Part shown: in pieces, positions 16,217-25,397 of the stretch
Layout of the letters: every line of letters begins with the position of its first letter
Position numbering within the stretch: the stretch's first letter is position 1
Origin: Eubacteriaceae bacterium UBA6119
GTDB lineage: Bacteria; Bacillota; Clostridia; Eubacteriales; UBA1433
Length of the DNA stretch: 64,000 bases
Reading direction: 5' to 3'
Assembly (NCBI GenBank): GCA_002423395.1
Contig: DIVZ01000005.1
Coordinates: 568,428-632,427 of the forward strand
Made by a program: the position numbers and the translations under genes
Notes under the pieces: model-generated
The model's input: the letters and a program-made list of their open reading frames with translations, nothing else
What the model was told of the DNA's origin: nothing
The model's database searches: none

Positions 16217-17494
16217 TTATTTTCTCCGAGCTATAGAATTTGCGTGAAAGTAAAAATTTTCGGCTTCGGCAAAAGCTTTAATGTCATGCTGGTCTTTTAA
16301 AAAGCCTGCTTTGCTGTAATGAATAATGTTTGAATGCTTAATAAAATCCATTGTGCCCAGAGGCGATGCGAACTTAGCTTTGCCGCATGTTGGTATTGTA
16401 TGATTTACGCCGACAAAATAATCACCTGCGGGCTCGGGCGAATACTGCCCTACGAATATGCTTCCCGCGTTTTTTATTCTATCCAAATAATCACACGGGC
16501 TGTTTATCAAAAGTTCAAGATGTTCGGGCGCTATTTCGTTTGATATATCAAACGCGGTATTTAAGTCTTTTACTATAAAAATTATTCCGTTGTCATCAAG
16601 CGCGGTTTTGGCTCTTACGCCGTTAGGGGTGTTGTTTAATTGTTTATTTATTTCATTAAGCACTTTGTCTGCTGTGTTTTTCGATAAGCATACAAGAATA
16701 CTCATAGCTTGTACGTCATGCTCCGCCTGTGAAAGCAGATCGGCGGCTATGTATTCCGCGTTTGCGTCTTCATCAGCTATTATGAGTATCTCGCTCGGGC
16801 CTGCCATCATGTCAATGTCAACTTGCCCGAATACCTGTTTTTTGGCTTCGGCTACATAGGCGTTGCCCGGTCCTGTGATTTTATAAACACTATCTATGCT
16901 TTCGGTTCCGTAAGCCAAAGCTGCTATTGCCTGCGCGCCGCCTATTTTGTATATAGTATCCGCGCCGCTAATATATGCCGCGGCGAGTATCAGGTCATTT
17001 ACTTTGCAGTCTTGCGAGGGCGGAGTCGCTATGCTTATATGCTTAACGCCCGCTATTTTTGCGGGTATTACATTCATTAAAACTGTCGAAGGGTATACCG
17101 TATTGCCGCCGGGTATATAAACTCCGACACGCTCTATCGGCGTATAAATTTGCGTAAGTTCCAACCCGTCTTTTTTGAGGTTTATGTTTTTTGGAAGCTG
17201 TAAAATATGAAACTGCCTTATGTTTTCGGCAGCTTTGTGCAAAATTTCTATTATATCTATGGATACATTTGACACAGCGGCTGAAATTTCTTCATTTGAT
17301 ACTTTGAAATCATCTATTTTCACTTTATCAAATTTCTGAGTATAATCGCGCAGAGCGTCATCTCCGAACTTTTTTACATTGCCTATTATTTCGGCAACGC
17401 TATTTTCAATGCCCGAAAATTTTTCTTCGCTTTCGCTTCGAAGAGCGTTGATTTCGTTTTTTATGTTTTTATCATTTATAATAACAGTTTTCAT
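16217..17494 (-). CDS. hisD: Histidinol dehydrogenase
   Basis: A 425-residue zinc-dependent NAD enzyme that oxidises histidinol in two steps to histidine. Conserved blocks: VYIPGGNTVYPSTVLMN, KITGPGNAYVAEAKKQVFG, DMMAGPSEILIIAD, the zinc-ligand region SQAEHDVQAM, the catalytic pair in IAPEHLEL, and the C-terminal ligand in VGVNHTIPTCGKA. It lies nine bases after hisG. Confidence 0.97.
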   Translation of the reverse strand: MKTVIINDKNIKNEINALRSESEEKFSGIENSVAEIIGNVKKFGDDALRDYTQKFDKVKIDDFKVSNEEISAAVSNVSIDIIEILHKAAENIRQFHILQLPKNINLKKDGLELTQIYTPIERVGVYIPGGNTVYPSTVLMNVIPAKIAGVKHISIATPPSQDCKVNDLILAAAYISGADTIYKIGGAQAIAALAYGTESIDSVYKITGPGNAYVAEAKKQVFGQVDIDMMAGPSEILIIADEDANAEYIAADLLSQAEHDVQAMSILVCLSKNTADKVLNEINKQLNNTPNGVRAKTALDDNGIIFIVKDLNTAFDISNEIAPEHLELLINSPCDYLDRIKNAGSIFVGQYSPEPAGDYFVGVNHTIPTCGKAKFASPLGTMDFIKHSNIIHYSKAGFLKDQHDIKAFAEAENFYFHANSIARRK

Positions 17495-17503
17495 GAAGTA
17501 TGT

Positions 17504-18127
17504 TTATTCCTTATCAGCGTTTGAGAGTTGTATCATGAGGTTATCAATTTCGGGGTAATTGGTCTTTAAGCTTACTTTGTTTGCGATAAAGCATGCGCTT
17601 ATGTTGTTTATTATAATATCTTTTATTTCAAGACCGTTTTCAAAAAGCGTTTTTCCCGTCTGAACAATATCCACTATTGCGTCCGACATATGTAACAGGG
17701 GAGCGAGTTCTATTGCTCCGCTTAAATGAATTATTTTACAGTCAATCCCCGTTTTTTCAAAATGCTTTCTTGCTATATTTGGAAATTTTGTGGCAACCGT
17801 TAATGATTTTTTATTATCAAGCGATAAGTCTTTTTTAGCGGCTACGCACATTTTGCATTTTGAAATGTTTAAATTCATAAGAATATGTACGTTTGCTTCG
17901 TTTTCCAAAAGTATGTCGTATCCCGCTATGCCGCAGTCGGCCGCTCCGCTTTCAACGTATACCGGCGTGTCTATCGGCTTTACTAAAATGAGTTCAATAT
18001 TTTTATCGCGGCTTTTAAGTATGAGTTTGCGCGATGTTTCATAGTCATCAAAATGTATGCCGCATGAGGAAAACAGGTTTATAACTTCTTTTGCGGTTCT
18101 GCCTTTGGCAACGGCTATTCTTAACAT
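17504..18127 (-). CDS. hisG: ATP phosphoribosyltransferase, short form catalytic subunit
   Basis: A 207-residue enzyme for the first, feedback-controlled step, joining ATP and PRPP. Typical are LRIAVAKGRTAKEVINL, the SGAADCGIAGYDIL segment and the PRPP loop IVDIVQTGKTLFENGL. The short form lacks the C-terminal regulatory domain and needs HisZ, whose gene overlaps its 5' end by seven bases. Confidence 0.96.
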   Translation of the reverse strand: MLRIAVAKGRTAKEVINLFSSCGIHFDDYETSRKLILKSRDKNIELILVKPIDTPVYVESGAADCGIAGYDILLENEANVHILMNLNISKCKMCVAAKKDLSLDNKKSLTVATKFPNIARKHFEKTGIDCKIIHLSGAIELAPLLHMSDAIVDIVQTGKTLFENGLEIKDIIINNISACFIANKVSLKTNYPEIDNLMIQLSNADKE

Positions 18128-19317
18128 AATTGCGCACCTTTACTTGCGATAATATCAGTAGTTTTATAAGTTTTTGTTTCGTTATTTATTTTTACTTCTG
18201 TATTTTCGCCGTCTACGTTTAGGGTTATAAAATTATTAACGTTTTCTTCATAACAGCCGTTAAAATCGACAATGCATTTTAGGTTTCTGCCCCGCAGAGC
18301 GGACGCTACCAATGCTTTATTTTGCTCGTCTGAGCCCTTTATATAAATTGTTTTATTATTACTTTCTTCCAATAATTGTTTTTTCAGCATTATATCAATT
18401 GTAACGTCTATGTTTTGCCCGAAACCGCAGGCGGATAAGCGATTCGCAAAAGTCTGGGCAAGGGCGTCGTACCTTCCGCCGCTTAATACCGTTTCTCCGT
18501 GGCTGTTAACATAGCCTTTAAATATAATACCTGAATAATAATTCATCGGGTTGGAAAACCCCAGATCAAGATGAACATATTTTTCAGCGCCGTATGATTT
18601 CAGCGCAGTGAATATATTGCTTATCTCAACTAAGTTCTGCTCCATTTTCGCATTTGAGCATATATTGCCCGCTTTATTCATTACATCGTCATAACTTCCG
18701 AAAAGCATGGCAAGGTCGTATATTTTTTCAATATATTTTTTTTCAATATCAGCGCTGTAAAGCGAATTGTTTAACGCGACAATATTTTTATTATCAAGCA
18801 GTTTGTGAAAATACGCAATGTCCGCATCCGAGCGTATGCCGATATGTTTTAGGAATGCATGCACAAACTGCGAGTGACCGAGGTCTATATGTATATTTTC
18901 TATTCCCAGAGCCTTTAAACTTTCTATTGCGACAGCTATTACTTCTGCATCAGCATAAGGGGAAGAGGAGTCGAATAGCTCTATTCCGCTTTGCAGTACA
19001 TCGTTTTTTTCAAAATTATTTTCACGGAAACGAAAAACATTAGTCATATAACAGCATCTGTTGAAGACTTCGTCCATATTTTGTATTGTTTTTAAAACAT
19101 GGAACGTTGCGTCGGGACGTATTACTAAAATATTTCCGCTGCGGTCTATTAATTTTAATAAGCTTTCTTCGCTTACCGCTTTATATTCTATATATTTTTC
19201 GTATTTTTCGAAAAGCGGCAGGCGCAGCTCTTCATAACCAAAAATATCATAAATATGCATAAGCTTATTTCTTATTTCTATATATATCTGCTGAGATTTT
19301 TTTTGTTGAAAATTCAT
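18121..19317 (-). CDS. hisZ: ATP phosphoribosyltransferase regulatory subunit
   Basis: A 398-residue protein derived from histidyl-tRNA synthetase, without the anticodon domain function. The class II core is recognisable (FGYEELRLPLFEKYE, RPDATFHVLKTIQ, ELFDSSSPYADAEVI, YYSGIIFKGY, GGRYDALAQTF). It pairs with the short HisG and carries the histidine feedback site. First gene of the operon hisZGDCBHAFIE. No T-box or peptide attenuator fits into the AT-rich 200 bases upstream, so I see no operon-specific control. Ribosome site AGAGTGGA precedes ATG 19317. Confidence 0.93.
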   Translation of the reverse strand: MNFQQKKSQQIYIEIRNKLMHIYDIFGYEELRLPLFEKYEKYIEYKAVSEESLLKLIDRSGNILVIRPDATFHVLKTIQNMDEVFNRCCYMTNVFRFRENNFEKNDVLQSGIELFDSSSPYADAEVIAVAIESLKALGIENIHIDLGHSQFVHAFLKHIGIRSDADIAYFHKLLDNKNIVALNNSLYSADIEKKYIEKIYDLAMLFGSYDDVMNKAGNICSNAKMEQNLVEISNIFTALKSYGAEKYVHLDLGFSNPMNYYSGIIFKGYVNSHGETVLSGGRYDALAQTFANRLSACGFGQNIDVTIDIMLKKQLLEESNNKTIYIKGSDEQNKALVASALRGRNLKCIVDFNGCYEENVNNFITLNVDGENTEVKINNETKTYKTTDIIASKGAQLC

Positions 19318-19461
19318 AAATATCCACTCTGTTTTATAAATATTTTATAATTATATAATATAACAAACAAAAAATAAACATTAAAATAATATTGTTAAAA
19401 TACTAAAAAAAATAACCCTGATAAATATTTCTAAATATTCAGATTATTTTAAAAAATTTAC

Positions 19462-19490
19462 TTGAATATTTTTCTTAAAAGATATAAAAT
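19462..19490 (+). promoter_or_regulatory. Vegetative-type promoter of the liv operon
   Basis: TTGAAT at 19462, a 17-base spacer, then TAAAAT at 19485. It puts the transcript start near 19497, between this site and the livJ start at 19525. Confidence 0.45.
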
Positions 19491-19524
19491 TAGTGACAAA
19501 TTTATAAATGGAGGGAAATTATTA

Positions 19525-20691
19525 ATGAAAGCGAAAAAACTTATTACACTACTTCTTGTAGCCGTTTTTGTACTTGTAGCTTTTGCAGGATGTGCAGGCT
19601 CTTCCAGCTACAAAGAACCGGAAAAAATAGTTATAGGATGTAACTATGAACTCAGCGGAGCCGTTGCGCAATACGGCCAGATGACTATGGCAGGCATACA
19701 GCTCGCAGTAGATGAAATCAATGCTGCAGGCGGTATAAACGGAAAACAGGTACAACTTGTAAAAGTTGACAACAAATCGGACAACAATGAATCCAAAACT
19801 GTTGCAACCAGACTCGCAACACAGGATAAAGTGCTTGCGATACTCGGACCGGCAACATCCGGCGCGACAAAAGCGACTATTACAGTATCCGACCAGTACA
19901 AAGTGCCTGTAATTACATGCTCGGGCACAGCTGATGACGTAACTGTTTCAAACGGAAAAGTTAACGCTTATGTATTCAGAACTTGCTTTAACGATTCTTT
20001 CCAAGGCAACGTTATGGCGAATTTTGTATATAACGATTTAAAACTCAAAAAAGCCGTTGTACTTTCCGACAACAGCAACGACTATTCAATGGGTCTTGCC
20101 GCTACATTTAAAACAGTATTCACAAAAGCCGGCGGCACTATTGCTGCTGAAGAAAACTTCACGGCAGGCGATAAAGATTTCTCTGCAATCCTTACAAAAA
20201 TCAAAGCCAAAGATTATGATGTAATTTATCTTCCGTCTTATTATGAAGAAGCCGGACTTATAATCAAACAAGCAAGAGCAATGGGAATCAATGTTCCTAT
20301 CTGCGGCGGCGATGGATTTGACGATTCTAAATTAAATGAAATAGCAGGCGACAAAAACCTTAATAATGTATTCTTCTCAGGACATTATTCTTCGCAAGAC
20401 ACAACTAAGGTTGTAGTTGACTTTAACAAAATGTACAAAGAAAAAACAGGCGAAACGCCTAACGCATTCAACGCTTTAGGATATGACCTTGCAAAATTTG
20501 TGCTGCAAGGCGTAAAAACAGCAGGCAAATACACAAGTGATGATGTAGCAAAAGCTCTTATGAATGTTAAAGATTTCCAGGGAGTAACAGGAACATTTAC
20601 ACTTGACGCTAACCATAACCCGGTTAAATCTGCTGTAGTTATTGAATTCAAAAACGGAGTACAGAAATTCAGAGCAAGAGTAAATCCGTAA
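19525..20691 (+). CDS. livJ: Branched-chain amino acid ABC transporter, binding lipoprotein
   Basis: A 388-residue substrate-binding protein that delivers leucine, isoleucine or valine (or related amino acids) to LivHMGF. A lipoprotein signal peptide ends in AFAGC, so Cys23 should be lipidated and anchor the protein outside the membrane. The periplasmic-binding fold type I follows: GCNYELSGAVAQYGQMTMAG, LGPATSGATKA, and so on. Start ATG 19525 with GAGGG nine bases upstream. The frame extends further back to 19462, but that TTG is part of the promoter. A terminator follows, so livJ is probably made in excess over the membrane parts. Confidence 0.95.
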   Translation: MKAKKLITLLLVAVFVLVAFAGCAGSSSYKEPEKIVIGCNYELSGAVAQYGQMTMAGIQLAVDEINAAGGINGKQVQLVKVDNKSDNNESKTVATRLATQDKVLAILGPATSGATKATITVSDQYKVPVITCSGTADDVTVSNGKVNAYVFRTCFNDSFQGNVMANFVYNDLKLKKAVVLSDNSNDYSMGLAATFKTVFTKAGGTIAAEENFTAGDKDFSAILTKIKAKDYDVIYLPSYYEEAGLIIKQARAMGINVPICGGDGFDDSKLNEIAGDKNLNNVFFSGHYSSQDTTKVVVDFNKMYKEKTGETPNAFNALGYDLAKFVLQGVKTAGKYTSDDVAKALMNVKDFQGVTGTFTLDANHNPVKSAVVIEFKNGVQKFRARVNP

Positions 20692-20720
20692 TGTATAAAA
20701 TATTTTAATAATAATTGAAT

Positions 20721-20751
20721 AAAACGACAACTGGACAATAGTTGTCGTTTT
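20721..20751 (+). terminator. Terminator after livJ
   Basis: AAAACGACAACT pairs with AGTTGTCGTTTT around a seven-base loop, ending in T-rich DNA. It separates livJ from the permease genes. Confidence 0.8.
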
Positions 20752-20813
20752 ATTTATTAAAAACTTAAGAAATTTATCAAAAAAAGCAAAATTATCCTTA
20801 TTAGATTAAAATA

Positions 20814-20842
20814 TTGTTATAAAGAGCATTTTGTGATAAAAT
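20814..20842 (+). promoter_or_regulatory. Putative second liv promoter, upstream of livH
   Basis: TTGTTA at 20814, 17 bases, TAAAAT at 20837. It lies between the livJ terminator and livH and would allow separate expression of livHMGF. Confidence 0.4.
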
Positions 20843-20892
20843 TTTAACTAAATTTAATCTTCCGTACTAATTTAATGAAAGGATGACAGCAA

Positions 20893-21771
20893 TTGGAACT
20901 ATTTATACAGCAGATTATTAACGGGATATCCATCGGCAGCATTTACGCGTTAATTGCGCTGGGATATACCATGGTTTACGGAATAATCAAACTTATCAAT
21001 TTTGCACACGGTGATATATTAATGATTGGGGCATACGTTGGGCTGTACTGTGTTTTGCTCTTTAAATTGCCGTTGATACCGTCAATAATAATTGCGATGA
21101 TTTTATGCGCATTATTAGGAGTTGTGACAGAAAAAGTTGCTTACAGACCTTTAAGAAACGCCCCGAGAATTGCTGTGCTTATCACCGCAATTGGGGTATC
21201 TTTTTTACTTGAATACATAATGGTTTATTTTTTCAAAGCAAACTCAAGAACCTATCCGACAGATTTCTTTTCTTTCGGCAGCGCAAACATAGCAGGCATT
21301 ACCATACCTATAGATAAGATGGTAGTTGCGGGGATTACGATAGCGCTGATGATACTTGTTCAAATTATTATAAAAAAGACCAAACTGGGCAAAAGCATAC
21401 GCGCGGTTTCGTCAGACCGGGACGCGGCTCAGTTAATGGGAATCAGCGTTGACAGAGCAATATCCTTTACTTTTATTATAGGTTCGGCTTTAGCAGGCGT
21501 TGCCGGCGTAATGTACGGCGCTATGTTTACGATAAATCCGCTTATGGGCATCCAGCCCGGTATTAAAGCGTTTGTCGCAGCGGTATTCGGCGGCATTGGA
21601 AGCATACCCGGAGCGATACTTGGGGGACTTCTTTTAGGAATAATCGAAACTTTAGTAAGCGCGTATTTTTCAAGCTCTATTAAAGACGCGGTTGCGTTTG
21701 CCATATTGATAATTATATTGGTAGTGCGTCCAAGCGGTCTTTTGGGCAAAAATGTTAAGGAAAAAGTATAA
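20893..21771 (+). CDS. livH: Branched-chain amino acid ABC transporter permease
   Basis: A 292-residue inner-membrane protein with about eight hydrophobic spans. Opening IINGISIGSIYALIALGYTM and the NFAHGDILMIGAY segment are typical of LivH, as is the EAA-like loop GISVDRAISFTFIIG and GGIGSIPGAILGGLLLG. The start is TTG 20893 with GAAAGGA ten bases before it. It forms the translocation channel with LivM. Six to twelve bases separate it from livM. Confidence 0.95.
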   Translation: MELFIQQIINGISIGSIYALIALGYTMVYGIIKLINFAHGDILMIGAYVGLYCVLLFKLPLIPSIIIAMILCALLGVVTEKVAYRPLRNAPRIAVLITAIGVSFLLEYIMVYFFKANSRTYPTDFFSFGSANIAGITIPIDKMVVAGITIALMILVQIIIKKTKLGKSIRAVSSDRDAAQLMGISVDRAISFTFIIGSALAGVAGVMYGAMFTINPLMGIQPGIKAFVAAVFGGIGSIPGAILGGLLLGIIETLVSAYFSSSIKDAVAFAILIIILVVRPSGLLGKNVKEKV

Positions 21772-21782
21772 GGAGGCATATT

Positions 21783-22775
21783 ATGATATTTGATAAAAAA
21801 ACAAGAGCAAAATCCAGCATAAAAGCAATAATTGTCGTATGCATAATATATGCTGTTATGAAAATCCTTATGCTTCCGCAGATTAATGTAATAAATCCGT
21901 TTTATCAGACAATAGTAATGAAAATTTGCATAGAGATTACACTTGCGCTCGGGCTTAATTTAATTACAGGCATAACAGGTCAGTTTTCTCTTGGACACGC
22001 AGGCTTTATGTCGGTGGGAGCTTATACGGCAGCATACATAATGCTGCATTGGACAGTGAATTTGGCGACGATAATTATTTCGGCACTCGCGGGCGGAATA
22101 GTTGCGGGCATAATAGCGTTTTTAATAGGAATTCCTACATTAAGGCTTCGAGGAGACTACCTTGCAATAGCGACGCTGGGGTTCGGCGAAATAATAAGAA
22201 TACTTATTCAGACAACAGATAAAAGCTTTCTTGGCGGAGCTGCGGGACTTAGCCCTATACCAATTTACTCGAATTTTGAACTGGTGTTTATTATGGCTGC
22301 TCTCTGCTACGTTTGCATTAACAATATATTAAAATCGTCTTACGGACGGTCGATGGTTTCTGTGCGGGAAGATGAGATAGCGTCAGAATCAATGGGAGTA
22401 AATATTACAAACGTAAAATTACTTGCTTTTGTAGCTGGGACATTCTTCGCAGGAATTGCAGGCGCAATGTATTCGGGCTATGTGGGATTTATTCAGCCTA
22501 AAGATTTCGGTTTTATGAAATCAATTGAAATACTTATGATAGTGGTGCTCGGAGGACTGGGCAATATTAAAGGCACTGTAGCTGCTACTATTATATTAAA
22601 CATAATAGGCGTAATACTTCAGGATTTCGCGGAAATAAGAATGATACTTTACGCGCTGCTGCTTATTATAATAATGATTATGATGTGCGGCGAAAGCCCG
22701 TGGATAATAAAAATGCGCAATATGCTTAACATAAAGAAGTTTAATTTCAAAGGCAGAGGAAAGGCAGGCGCTTAG
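21783..22775 (+). CDS. livM: Branched-chain amino acid ABC transporter permease
   Basis: A 330-residue permease, partner of LivH, with about ten hydrophobic spans. Family marks: LNLITGITGQFSLGHAGFMSVGAY, TLRLRGDYLAIATLGFGEI, GRSMVSVREDEIASESMGV and GGLGNIKGTVAATI. GGAGG precedes ATG 21783. One base separates its stop from the livG start. Confidence 0.95.
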   Translation: MIFDKKTRAKSSIKAIIVVCIIYAVMKILMLPQINVINPFYQTIVMKICIEITLALGLNLITGITGQFSLGHAGFMSVGAYTAAYIMLHWTVNLATIIISALAGGIVAGIIAFLIGIPTLRLRGDYLAIATLGFGEIIRILIQTTDKSFLGGAAGLSPIPIYSNFELVFIMAALCYVCINNILKSSYGRSMVSVREDEIASESMGVNITNVKLLAFVAGTFFAGIAGAMYSGYVGFIQPKDFGFMKSIEILMIVVLGGLGNIKGTVAATIILNIIGVILQDFAEIRMILYALLLIIIMIMMCGESPWIIKMRNMLNIKKFNFKGRGKAGA

Positions 22776-22776
22776 T

Positions 22777-23559
22777 ATGAATGTAATGCAGGCAGATCAT
22801 ATCAGTATAGTATTCGGCGGGCTTAAAGCCGTTGATGATGTTACCATATACGCAAAAAAAGGCGAACTGCTGGGACTTATAGGGCCTAACGGAGCAGGTA
22901 AAACCACTATATTCAATATGCTTACGGGAGTGTATGCGCCGACAAAAGGAAGTATTGCTTTTGTAAACAATAGCGGTGCGGAAATAAATATCAAAGGCAT
23001 GCAGCCATATAAAGTTTCCCGCATAGGAGTAAGCAGAACATTTCAGAATATAAGACTGTTTAAAAACCTTTCGGTGCTTGATAATATGCTTATTAGCATG
23101 CATAAAGACGTAGGTTATAGCGTATTCGGCGCGATTATAAAATCAGGCAGATATTTAAATATAGAAAAGGAATTTTACGATAAAGCCATAAAAATACTTC
23201 AAGCTGTAAAACTTGACGGCAAAAAAGACGAATACGCAAAAAATTTGCCGTACGGTGAACAGCGAAAGCTTGAAATAGCCAGAGCTATCGCAACTGGAGC
23301 GGAAATAGTATTTTTAGACGAACCGGCCGCGGGCATGAACCCGTCAGAGACTGAAGAACTTGCAGATTTGATACAGATTTTAAAGAATGAATATAATCTT
23401 ACAATTGTGCTTATAGAACATGACATGAAATTTGTTATGAAAATATGTCAGCGTATTTACGTTTTAGACTTCGGTATACTAATAGCGGAAGGTGTGCCCA
23501 AAGAAATAAAGTCTAATCCGAACGTAATTAAAGCATACTTGGGAGAGGAGATCGAATAA
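22777..23559 (+). CDS. livG: Branched-chain amino acid ABC transporter ATPase
   Basis: A 260-residue ATPase of the LivG class. Walker A GPNGAGKTT, the signature is LPYGEQRKLEIARA (LivG proteins vary here), Walker B IVFLDEPAAGMNP, and the H-loop in LIEHDMKF. The typical long insert after VSRTFQNIRLF is present. It shares one base with the livF start (TAATG), pointing to coupling. Confidence 0.96.
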   Translation: MNVMQADHISIVFGGLKAVDDVTIYAKKGELLGLIGPNGAGKTTIFNMLTGVYAPTKGSIAFVNNSGAEINIKGMQPYKVSRIGVSRTFQNIRLFKNLSVLDNMLISMHKDVGYSVFGAIIKSGRYLNIEKEFYDKAIKILQAVKLDGKKDEYAKNLPYGEQRKLEIARAIATGAEIVFLDEPAAGMNPSETEELADLIQILKNEYNLTIVLIEHDMKFVMKICQRIYVLDFGILIAEGVPKEIKSNPNVIKAYLGEEIE

Positions 23560-24269
23560 TGTTTTTTGCCATAAAAAATCTAAATGTATTTTACGGGGTC
23601 ATTCATGCGCTTAAAGACATAACAATTAATGTTGAAGAAGGCGAAATTGTAACTTTAATAGGAAGCAACGGAGCAGGCAAGACATCGACTCTTCGAGCAA
23701 TATCTTCTCTTGTTAAAATAAAGAGCGGTGAAATTATATTCAAAGACAAAAACATTACAGGAAGCAGGGCGGCAGATATTGTTAAAATGGGAATATCGCA
23801 TGTGCCGGAAGGAAGAAGGATTTTCCCGGATATGACTGTAGCCGAAAATTTATCAATGGGCGCTTATCTGCGTAAAGATAAAGCAGGCATAAAACAAGAC
23901 CTTGAAATGATTTTTGACAGATTTCCCATACTGAAACAAAGAGAAAAACAACTGGGCGGAACGCTTTCCGGCGGTGAGCAGCAGATGCTCACAATGGGAC
24001 GTGCGCTTATGTCAAAGCCTAAATTAATGCTTTTGGACGAGCCTTCCATGGGATTGTCTCCCATATACGTTCAGCAGATATTCTCAATAATAAAAGATAT
24101 AAATAAAACAGGAACGACAATACTGCTTGTTGAGCAAAACGCGAATATGGCGCTGCATTTAGCGCAGAGAGCGTATATACTGGAAACAGGCAATATTGTA
24201 AAATCGGGCAAAGCACAAGAACTGCTTAACAGCGATGATGTTAGAAACGCATATCTTGGCGGTAAATAA
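23559..24269 (+). CDS. livF: Branched-chain amino acid ABC transporter ATPase
   Basis: A 236-residue second ATPase that pairs with LivG. Walker A GSNGAGKTS, signature LSGGEQQMLTMGRAL, Walker B LMLLDEPSMGLSP, and the LLVEQNANMAL switch. Last gene of the operon; a strong terminator follows within 15 bases. Confidence 0.96.
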   Translation: MFFAIKNLNVFYGVIHALKDITINVEEGEIVTLIGSNGAGKTSTLRAISSLVKIKSGEIIFKDKNITGSRAADIVKMGISHVPEGRRIFPDMTVAENLSMGAYLRKDKAGIKQDLEMIFDRFPILKQREKQLGGTLSGGEQQMLTMGRALMSKPKLMLLDEPSMGLSPIYVQQIFSIIKDINKTGTTILLVEQNANMALHLAQRAYILETGNIVKSGKAQELLNSDDVRNAYLGGK

Positions 24270-24279
24270 AAATAAAATA

Positions 24280-24301
24280 AGACGGATGCCCGTCTTTTTT
24301 T
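24280..24301 (+). terminator. Terminator after the liv operon
   Basis: AGACGG and CCGTCT form the stem, followed by seven Ts. The T run ends at the last codons of the convergent msrAB gene. Confidence 0.85.
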
Positions 24302-25247
24302 ATTCCAAAAACTTTATATAAACGCCGTAACCCTCATCCTGCATTTTCTCAAGAGGAATGAATTTAAGGCTTGCGCTGTTTATACAGTAACGCATTCCGC
24401 CTTTATCTTTAGGACCGTCTGAAAATATATGCCCCAAGTGAATGTCTCCGTTTCTGCTCCTTACTTCGGTGCGGCGCATGCCGAATGAGTTATCCGTTTT
24501 ATAATTTACTGCTTTCGGATCAGCGGGAGAAGAAAACGAGGGCCACCCGCAGTGAGAGTCGAATTTATCTTTTGAAAAAAATAAAGGTTCTCCCGTCGTA
24601 ACATCTACATATATTCCTTTTTTGAAATTATCAAAATACTCATTTTCAAAAGGCGGTTCAGTTCCATTGCTGTATGCGATATATTTCTGATGATCAGTAA
24701 GCGAAGAATCATCTTTTTTGCCGTATTTATAAGGATCTATTATATAATCTTTTAATTTTTCCATTTTTGCAGGATTTATATGACAGTACCCGCCGGGATT
24801 TTTGTCAAGATAATTTTGGTGATAATCTTCGGCAGGATAATAGTTTTTAAGCTGCGTTACTTCTATTGCTATATCAGAGGAATGTTTCTTTTGAAGACGC
24901 GCAATTGATTTAATAATAATCTCCTCATCAGACTTATCGGTATAATAAATTCCGCTTCTATATTGAACACCTATATCAAATCCCTGCCTGTTTAATGAAG
25001 TAGGGTCTATCGCCTCGTAAAAAAGGTCAAGTATAAAATCAAGACTTATAATGTCGCTGTCATATTTTACAAAAACAGTTTCCGCAAAACCGGTATTTTT
25101 TCTGCACACATCTTCGTATGTGGGGTTTTGCCCTGTGCCGTTGGCATATCCTGCCTGAGTAAAAGTCACGCCATGTATGCTTTTAATATATTTTTCAAGC
25201 CCCCAAAAGCATCCGCCTGCGAAATAAATTGATTTTATATTTTGCAT
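24300..25247 (-). CDS. msrAB: Peptide methionine sulfoxide reductase MsrA-MsrB fusion
   Basis: A 315-residue cytoplasmic repair enzyme reducing both methionine sulfoxide stereoisomers. MsrA (residues 1-155) starts IYFAGGCFWGLEKYIK with the catalytic Cys, then AGYANG and YHQNYLDKNPGGYCHI. MsrB (about 180-310) has HCGWPSFS, RTEVRSRNGDIHLGH and the catalytic Cys in GMRYCINS. The CxxC zinc sites of some MsrBs are absent. I set the start at ATG 25247, five bases after GGGGTG; the frame continues nine codons upstream without a ribosome site. Confidence 0.95.
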   Translation of the reverse strand: MQNIKSIYFAGGCFWGLEKYIKSIHGVTFTQAGYANGTGQNPTYEDVCRKNTGFAETVFVKYDSDIISLDFILDLFYEAIDPTSLNRQGFDIGVQYRSGIYYTDKSDEEIIIKSIARLQKKHSSDIAIEVTQLKNYYPAEDYHQNYLDKNPGGYCHINPAKMEKLKDYIIDPYKYGKKDDSSLTDHQKYIAYSNGTEPPFENEYFDNFKKGIYVDVTTGEPLFFSKDKFDSHCGWPSFSSPADPKAVNYKTDNSFGMRRTEVRSRNGDIHLGHIFSDGPKDKGGMRYCINSASLKFIPLEKMQDEGYGVYIKFLE

Positions 25248-25330
25248 AAAAACACCCCGTAAAATAAACTTCAATTAATATTATAATCATTTTTTGCTTT
25301 TTAATAAATCCCCGTTTTCGGAATTACTCG

Positions 25331-25359
25331 TTTAATTTTTGTCAATTTTGTGTTATAAT
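25331..25359 (+). promoter_or_regulatory. Extended -10 promoter of the anchored protein gene
   Basis: TGTTATAAT (25351-25359) is an extended -10 with a perfect TATAAT; a weak TTTAAT lies 17 bases upstream at 25331. The start codon is at 25398. Confidence 0.5.
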
Positions 25360-25397
25360 AATTAAAATTTTCGCAACTGATTTAACGAGGGAACTTA

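Noticed and set aside
19318..19460. His T-box or peptide attenuator before hisZ
   Set aside because: No T-box sequence, no terminator hairpin and no run of His codons in this AT-rich stretch.
19462..19524. Upstream in-frame TTG start of livJ
   Set aside because: The TTG is the -35 of the probable promoter, the extra codons do not resemble a signal peptide, and GAGGG precedes the ATG at 19525.
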